Part shown: positions 14,384-19,274 of the stretch, piece by piece | How positions within the stretch are numbered: the stretch's first letter is position 1 | Layout: each line of letters begins with the position of its first letter | Origin: an uncultured Campylobacter sp. | GTDB lineage: Bacteria > Campylobacterota > Campylobacteria > Campylobacterales > Campylobacteraceae | Reading direction: 5' to 3' | Assembly (NCBI RefSeq): GCF_938017775.1 | Contig: NZ_CALIIU010000020.1 | Coordinates: forward strand, 1 to 19,274 | Length of the DNA: 19,274 nucleotides | Notes under the pieces: generated by a model | Seen by the model: the letters and a program-made list of their open reading frames with translations, nothing else | The model's database searches: none | What the model was told of the DNA's origin: nothing | Program-made: the position numbers and the translations under genes

Positions 14384-15748
14384 CTAACTCCTATTAAAAT
14401 CGTCTTGCAGGCGCACGATATCGTCCTCGCCGGTGTAGCTGCCGACTTGAGCTTCGATTAGTACAACGGGAATTTTGCCCTCGTTTGCGAGACGGTGAAC
14501 CTCGCCCATCCTAATGAACGTAGATTCATTCTCGCGTAGTAAGAAATTTCGCTCGCCCACAGTCACGGTCGCAGTGCCGCTAACAACGATCCAGTGCTCG
14601 TTGCGATGGTAGTGCTTCTGCAGCGATAGCCGCTTGCCGGGCTTAACGACGATGCGCTTGATCTTGTAGCCGCGCTCATCTTCGAGCACCGTGTAGCTGC
14701 CCCACGGGCGGTGCGTCGTTACATGCACGCGCGCTAGATCGCTACCGCCTAGCCGCTCCACCACCTGCTTTACCTTTTGGGTAGAGCCTTTTTTGCATAT
14801 GAGCAAAGCGTCTTTGGTATCGACGATAGCGAGATCCTCGACGTCTATGGCTGCTATAGTGCGGCCCGAGCCGATGATGAGATTGTTTTTAGAATTTAGA
14901 GCGATATTTTGCTCGCTTGCGGTGTTGCCGTTCGCGTCTTTGGGCAGCTCGGCGTCTAAGCTATCAAAGCTTCCCAGATCGCTCCAGCCGATGTCTGCGG
15001 GCACGACTTTGGCAAGGCTCGTGCGCTCCATAACCGCGTAGTCGATGCTATCTGCGGGGATCTCTTGCATATCGTCTAGTTTAATTCTAATCGGATTTTC
15101 CGCATTAGAATTTTTGTGCGCACGGATGCAGGCTTCATAAATTTCAGGACTTTGAGCCTTTAGTTCGCTCAAAAATACGCCCGCTTTAAACATAAACATC
15201 CCGCTGTTCCAGTAAAAATTCCCCGCTTCTATGTAGCTTTGCGCCGCCGCAAGCCCAGGCTTTTCGTGAAATTTTAACACGTCCTCGCCGCTAGCTTCGA
15301 TATAGCCGTAGCCCGTATTTGCCTCCGTGGGCTTGATACCAAACGTCACCAAAAACCCCTGTTTCGCAAGCTCGTGCGCGCGCAAGACACTGTTTTTATA
15401 CGCCGCCTCATCTCTAATTAGATGATCGCTCGGCGTTACAAAAACAATCTCCTCGGCCTTTAAGCTCAAACACGCAAGCGCGATCGCAGGAGCTGTGTTT
15501 CTGCCGACTGGTTCGAGCAAAAATTTCACGCCGCGCGCACCCAAAGCCTCAAGCTGATCGAGCGCCAAAAAATACTGCTGCTCATTCGAGACGACAAGCG
15601 TGCGCTCGCATAGCGGGGAGTTTCGCTCATAGCTCATCATAAAAAGCGAGCGGTCGTCAAAGAGGCGCACGAACTGCTTGGGCATAAGCGTGCGGCTGAT
15701 GGGCCACAGCCTCGTGCCGCTGCCGCCGCTTAGGATTATATTAGTCAT
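14384..15748 (-). CDS. manC: Mannose-1-phosphate guanylyltransferase / mannose-6-phosphate isomerase
   Basis: A 454-aa bifunctional enzyme of the ManC/AlgA type. It makes GDP-mannose from mannose-1-phosphate and GTP and, through its C-terminal cupin, can convert fructose-6-phosphate to mannose-6-phosphate. The nucleotidyltransferase signature LSGGSGTRLWPISR (6-19) with K24 in MPKQF, FVTPSDHLI, and GYGYIEA are in the first domain; the left-handed beta-helix follows; RPWGSY (347) begins the cupin, with metal ligands in KHYHRNEHW (378-386) and HRLAN. Length is typical (about 460-480). GDP-mannose would feed the two neighbouring GT4 enzymes; no phosphomannomutase is in the window. The start overlaps the upstream glycosyltransferase stop by 8 bp. 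Confidence 0.95.
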   Translation of the reverse strand: MTNIILSGGSGTRLWPISRTLMPKQFVRLFDDRSLFMMSYERNSPLCERTLVVSNEQQYFLALDQLEALGARGVKFLLEPVGRNTAPAIALACLSLKAEEIVFVTPSDHLIRDEAAYKNSVLRAHELAKQGFLVTFGIKPTEANTGYGYIEASGEDVLKFHEKPGLAAAQSYIEAGNFYWNSGMFMFKAGVFLSELKAQSPEIYEACIRAHKNSNAENPIRIKLDDMQEIPADSIDYAVMERTSLAKVVPADIGWSDLGSFDSLDAELPKDANGNTASEQNIALNSKNNLIIGSGRTIAAIDVEDLAIVDTKDALLICKKGSTQKVKQVVERLGGSDLARVHVTTHRPWGSYTVLEDERGYKIKRIVVKPGKRLSLQKHYHRNEHWIVVSGTATVTVGERNFLLRENESTFIRMGEVHRLANEGKIPVVLIEAQVGSYTGEDDIVRLQDDFNRS

Positions 15749-16865
15749 TTAGGCCGTCCTTAAATTCCTCATATTTTTTCTCGACGTAGCTTTTGATCTC
15801 GGTTTCAAAGCGCGCGCGCGAAAATTTTAAAGAATTTTCTCTGATTTTTACAGGCTCAAATTTATCATAATTTTGCTCAAATTTTGCTACGGCGGCAAGC
15901 AGCTCCTTTGTGTTTTGCTCCATAAAATACAGCCCGCTCTCGCCATCAAGCACCGTCTCGCGAGCGCCGCCGCGCCCGAAGCAGATCACCGGCGTGCCGC
16001 ATGCCTGCGCCTCCACTGGCGTAATGCCGAAGTCCTCCTCTGCGGCAAAAACAAATGCCTTAGCCCGCCCCATGAGATCCGCCATCGTTTCATCGCTCGC
16101 AAAGCCCAAAAGCTCGACATTTTTGCCCGCTTTTGACTTGATTTTTGCCATATCGGGGCCATCACCGATGACAAGTAGCTTTTTATCCGTCTGCGAAAAC
16201 GCCTCAACGATAAGATCGATCTTTTTATACGGCACCATGCGCGAGGCGGTGAGGTAAAACTCCTCTTTGGCTTCGCGCAGCGTAAATTTATCCACGTCCA
16301 CGGGCGGATAGATGACGTCGCTAGGCTTGCCGTAGGTTTTTTGGATACGGCGCGCGATGTAGCGGCTGTTTGCGACGTAGTGATCCACACGGTTTGCGGT
16401 ACTTGCGTCCCAAAGGCGAATTTTATGTAAAAAATACTTCGCCAGCATACCCTTTAGACCGCGGTCCAGCCCGCTTTCGCGCAAGTACTGATGATATAGA
16501 TCCCACGCGTAGCGGATCGGCGTGTGTACATAAGCGATGTGAAGCTGATTTGAGTGCGTCAGCACCCCCTTTGCGACGGCATGCGAGCTAGACAGCACGA
16601 CGTCATAACTGCTTAGATCAAACTGCTCTATCGCGAGCGGAAATAGCGGCAGGTAGTTGCGGTATTTGTCCTTCGCAAAGGGCAGCTTCTGGATAAAGCT
16701 TGTGTGGGCGCGCTTGCCTTTTAAAATTTTATTTCTGTCGGCATCGCTTAAAAAGTCGATGAGGCTGTAAATTTCAAAATCATCCCAGATATCGGTAAAA
16801 CTCTCGACGCATTTCTCTGCGCCCGCATAGGTGCTAAACCAGTCGTGGATAAGGGCTTTTTTCAT
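15741..16865 (-). CDS. GT4-family glycosyltransferase (probable mannosyltransferase)
   Basis: A 374-aa cytosolic or membrane-associated transferase with two Rossmann domains (GT-B). The N-terminal part starts MKKALIHDWFSTYAGAEKCV, containing the GAE loop seen in mannosyl- and related transferases, and has HTPIRYAWDLYHQYL at about 114-128. The C-terminal donor domain holds ASRMVPYKKIDLIVEAF (207-223), LLVIGDGPD, and the E-x7-E motif EDFGITPVE (E277, E285) that binds the donor ribose/phosphate. It probably adds a sugar, plausibly from the GDP-mannose made next door, to the lipid-linked glycan. It overlaps manC by 8 bp downstream and the second GT4 gene by 4 bp (ATGA) upstream, so is translationally coupled to both. 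Linkage and acceptor are unknown. Confidence 0.9.
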   Translation of the reverse strand: MKKALIHDWFSTYAGAEKCVESFTDIWDDFEIYSLIDFLSDADRNKILKGKRAHTSFIQKLPFAKDKYRNYLPLFPLAIEQFDLSSYDVVLSSSHAVAKGVLTHSNQLHIAYVHTPIRYAWDLYHQYLRESGLDRGLKGMLAKYFLHKIRLWDASTANRVDHYVANSRYIARRIQKTYGKPSDVIYPPVDVDKFTLREAKEEFYLTASRMVPYKKIDLIVEAFSQTDKKLLVIGDGPDMAKIKSKAGKNVELLGFASDETMADLMGRAKAFVFAAEEDFGITPVEAQACGTPVICFGRGGARETVLDGESGLYFMEQNTKELLAAVAKFEQNYDKFEPVKIRENSLKFSRARFETEIKSYVEKKYEEFKDGLND

Positions 16866-17947
16866 TGCAAATTCTCCATTATTTCGATAATCTGCTTAGC
16901 CGAGCACTCCCAGCTAAATCTTTTTACATTTTCAAAACCTTTAGCGCGAAGCTCGTTTTGTAAATTTTTATCGTTTAAAACGGTTTGAATTTTATTTCTC
17001 ATATCTTCTATGTCATTCGGATCAAAATAAACAACGCTATCGCCGCAAACTTCAGGCAAACTCGCAGCATTTGAGCAAACGACCGGACAACTGCACGCTT
17101 GCGCCTCAAGCGGCGGAATACCAAAACCCTCGTATAACGACGGAAACACAAATAATTTCGCCAAATTATAGATAGCAGCGATATCTGCGTCTTTAACATA
17201 GCCCGTAAAAAATATACGATTACTTAGATTTTTTCTCCGAATAATCTCAGAAATAATGCTATCGCCCGTTATAAAGCCATCCTTTTTCCCTACTATGACT
17301 AAATTTAAATCCATCTTTTCTAATGCAAATAATAAATTCTTTAAATTCTTATGCGGTTTGACATTTCCTACAAACAAAACGAAATCCTCAGGAAGACCAT
17401 AGTCCTTTGCCACCACTTCTAAGGCGTTTGAATCGCAATGGCGATTAAAGCGCCTCTCGTCTATCGCATTTGGCACAACGAAAATATTTTTATCGGTTTT
17501 AGTATATTTTAATATCTCGCTCCGCGAAAAATTTGAAACGCTAAGAACTATATCGCTTCTGCTTAGTGCTTGATTAAAAATCGTTTTTGCATATATTTTC
17601 TGCATAAAATTTAGCGTATCATAAAAGGCCAAATGAAATGCATCATGGATAGTAACTGCTCTAAATTTAGCTCTTATTGGTAGAATTGGAATATTGTAAT
17701 GCGGAGACCAAAAGATATCGCATTTAGGAATTTTTAAAGGCAGCTCAAGCTGCTCCTTTATAGAATAAATTTTAGATTTACATTCTAAAATTTTAACGTT
17801 TTTGCTCCACGCATAGTCCCGTATCTCGGCTTTACTACCAAGCAGAATAACCTCAAATTTTTCCACCAAAAAAGGCAGTAGTGATTTGACATATGTACCT
17901 ATACCGGATGCTTTATGCATACGAAAATCAACTATTAATTTTTCCAT
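16862..17947 (-). CDS. GT4-family glycosyltransferase
   Basis: A 361-aa GT-B glycosyltransferase. The acceptor domain opens with IVDFRMHKASGIGTYV, with the usual Gly loop at 15-17. VTIHDAFHL (98-106) is the mid-domain block, and the donor domain has LFVGNVKPHKNLKNLL (191-206), LVIVGKKDG, TGYV, and E-x7-E in YEGFGIPPLE (E273, E281). GNVKPHKN is often seen in O-antigen mannosyltransferases, so a GDP-mannose donor is likely but not proven. Its DNA is more AT-rich than the two genes downstream and less so than the polymerase gene, marking the start of the composition gradient. It overlaps the polymerase gene upstream by 20 bp and the next glycosyltransferase by 4 bp. Confidence 0.9.
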   Translation of the reverse strand: MEKLIVDFRMHKASGIGTYVKSLLPFLVEKFEVILLGSKAEIRDYAWSKNVKILECKSKIYSIKEQLELPLKIPKCDIFWSPHYNIPILPIRAKFRAVTIHDAFHLAFYDTLNFMQKIYAKTIFNQALSRSDIVLSVSNFSRSEILKYTKTDKNIFVVPNAIDERRFNRHCDSNALEVVAKDYGLPEDFVLFVGNVKPHKNLKNLLFALEKMDLNLVIVGKKDGFITGDSIISEIIRRKNLSNRIFFTGYVKDADIAAIYNLAKLFVFPSLYEGFGIPPLEAQACSCPVVCSNAASLPEVCGDSVVYFDPNDIEDMRNKIQTVLNDKNLQNELRAKGFENVKRFSWECSAKQIIEIMENLQ

Positions 17948-19142
17948 TCAATCGCTCATACTTAAAATTATATATCAATCCAGCAACCATCCAAAAAAAC
18001 AGTTTCTCAGCATTTCCAAAAAAATGATCATTAAAAAAGCTAATAAAAACAAAAGCAAAAATATATGCTATAAAATATAAAAATATATTATCTTCCATTT
18101 TTATATATAATAACCAAGCCATCTTTATTATATGATATAAAAATGCATAAAATACACAAAAGCCAAGTACTCCAAGCTCTATAAGTGCTTTTAAATATTC
18201 AGAATGGGGTGTAATAATCTTTGCGTTGCCAAAAACATACGAAGCCGCTCCAAGACCATATCCAAAAGGATTGGCGAAGAAGAGAGAGATAGCATTATCC
18301 CAGATTTCATATCTAGTTATAACACTAGGTGCACCAAAAGGAGTATAATGAAGCCAGGAGCCATATAAAGACCACACACCTGAAAGATATGTAATTTTTG
18401 CAAAATAATATAATATACAAATATTTACAAAGAAATATATATTAAATAACATAGGATTAAATTTAATTTTTAATAAAAATAACATAAAAATAAAAATAGC
18501 TGCAAATACTAATGGATTTTTAGGAATATAGAAGCAAGATAGAGTTGCAAGAGCCAACAAAAAAATATATTTATATTTATTTCTAAAAATAAAAGATAGC
18601 ACGACAATAGAAATGCCATATATGTATAAAGTCTGTTCCCCCACAAAAAATGATCTTGTTCTAATTTCTCCATCTGATTCAAATGAGTTACTCATCAAAT
18701 TAAAAGCCTCCTTTTCGAAGTCGGCATAGCCAAATATCTCATTAAATATAGCATAAAAAACCGATAATATAAAAAAAGAGCCCAGCCCAGAAATAATAAA
18801 ATTAATTTGAGTTTTTGATCTAATACAATTTGAAAAGAAAAAGAAAGTTCCAATAACTGGTAAAAAATATGTCATAAAGGCAACAGCTCCGATTTTAATA
18901 TCAAAAAACATATAAATAAATAATATGCAAATAAAAATATTCATATATATGGAAGTCTTTTTTCTGAAAGAAAAAATAGCTATAAATAACCATATTAAAT
19001 AAATTAAAGCCTTATATGTATACGCATATGAGCCAAAATAAAATAGGCTAAATCTATCAATAAAATTATTTAAGCAATACAAAGTAAAAACTATTATATA
19101 TAGAAAAGTAAATTCAATATTTTTTGTATTTTTGCGTTCCAA
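17928..19142 (-). CDS. Wzy/O-antigen ligase-like membrane polymerase, TTG start
   Basis: A 404-aa integral membrane protein with about ten or eleven hydrophobic segments. The C-terminal half has the arrangement seen in Wzy_C/O-antigen ligase proteins: RYEIWDNAISLFFANPFGYG (277-296), a loop with G-rich turns, then TPHSEYLKALIELGVLGF, where H313 and E316 are candidate catalytic residues. It should polymerise or transfer undecaprenyl-linked repeat units on the periplasmic side. The DNA is very AT-rich, unlike genes before 16865. I use TTG 19142: AAAGGA lies 6 bases upstream, the preceding in-frame codon is a stop, and the next in-frame ATG would remove a transmembrane helix. An ATG three bases upstream is out of frame. 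Polymerase versus ligase cannot be separated by sequence alone. Confidence 0.82.
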   Translation of the reverse strand: MERKNTKNIEFTFLYIIVFTLYCLNNFIDRFSLFYFGSYAYTYKALIYLIWLFIAIFSFRKKTSIYMNIFICILFIYMFFDIKIGAVAFMTYFLPVIGTFFFFSNCIRSKTQINFIISGLGSFFILSVFYAIFNEIFGYADFEKEAFNLMSNSFESDGEIRTRSFFVGEQTLYIYGISIVVLSFIFRNKYKYIFLLALATLSCFYIPKNPLVFAAIFIFMLFLLKIKFNPMLFNIYFFVNICILYYFAKITYLSGVWSLYGSWLHYTPFGAPSVITRYEIWDNAISLFFANPFGYGLGAASYVFGNAKIITPHSEYLKALIELGVLGFCVFYAFLYHIIKMAWLLYIKMEDNIFLYFIAYIFAFVFISFFNDHFFGNAEKLFFWMVAGLIYNFKYERLNGKINS

Positions 19143-19274
19143 TCATTATCCTTTATGAAATTAGCGGCTTTATCCATTCTATTCTTATCTGAATTCACAG
19201 ATTTTTCTATATTAAGTATAAAATCCTCCTTAGAATTAGACAAAAAAACCAAATCTTCAAGTTGCTTTAGTTCT
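19094..19274 (-). CDS. C-terminal end of a probable glycosyltransferase, 5' end outside window
   Basis: A minus-strand frame enters from the right edge and runs 59 codons to TAA at 19094-19096, overlapping the polymerase gene by 49 bp. It reads EDLVFLSNSKEDFILNIEKS, then KAANFIKDNDWNAKIQKI. The pattern of an Asn/Lys-rich helix ending in a conserved W resembles the last helix of GT4 proteins. Start and most of the protein lie outside, so the family is inferred from this tail and the cluster context. Its codons are as AT-rich as the polymerase gene. It shows that the cluster continues upstream. Confidence 0.6.
   Translation of the reverse strand, partial: ELKQLEDLVFLSNSKEDFILNIEKSVNSDKNRMDKAANFIKDNDWNAKIQKILNLLFYI

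Overview
The window looks like chromosomal DNA of a relatively GC-rich Campylobacter; C. gracilis or a close relative is my guess from base composition and gene content, not a proven identification. Three things support the genus. The Shine-Dalgarno/start style is AAAGGA. The words AAATTT and AAAATTTT occur very often inside and between genes. Two gene blocks match C. jejuni gene order as I remember it: mobB-fbp-small Cys protein, and LysE-family exporter-dapE.

Layout. 1-403 (+): the end of a truncated or chimeric class III ribonucleotide reductase (NrdD) reading frame with foreign codon use. 757-2278 (-): two co-directional genes of unknown function, a GYDISYH-type protein with a low-complexity tail and a small lipoprotein. 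2344-3934 (+): a promoter followed by mobB, fbp and a 69-aa cysteine protein. 3935-5010: a long gene-free stretch dense in AAATTT words, ending in a degenerate ~40-bp tandem repeat. 5011-6801 (+): LysE-family exporter and dapE. 6802-7854: a second long gene-free stretch with dispersed imperfect repeats. 7855-11302 (-): methylated-DNA repair methyltransferase (ogt type), a large protein with a RusA-like C-terminus and a huge Asn/Ser/Ala-rich linker, and an M23 peptidase. 11371-12265 (+): a single-gene SYLF protein unit with its own promoter and terminator. 12482-12557 (+): tRNA-Lys(CTT). 13072-19274 (-): one end of a surface polysaccharide cluster.

How the genes work together. The polysaccharide cluster reads right to left as a tightly packed operon: the end of a probable glycosyltransferase, a Wzy-like polymerase/ligase, two GT4 glycosyltransferases, ManC (GDP-mannose supply) and a WbaP/PglC-type initiating sugar-phosphate transferase. 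Together these suggest a lipid-linked, mannose-containing glycan built on undecaprenyl phosphate and polymerised at the membrane. Its base composition falls sharply from the GC-rich transferase end to the very AT-rich polymerase end, as expected of a mosaic, horizontally exchanged locus. The rest is housekeeping: molybdenum cofactor, gluconeogenesis, lysine/cell-wall synthesis, DNA repair and peptidoglycan trimming.

I see no CRISPR array, transposase, phage or defence gene. The best candidates for something undescribed are the RusA-like protein with its expanded linker, the shared GENSA-type micro-repeat in two unrelated proteins, the ~40-bp degenerate repeats, and the chimeric NrdD frame.
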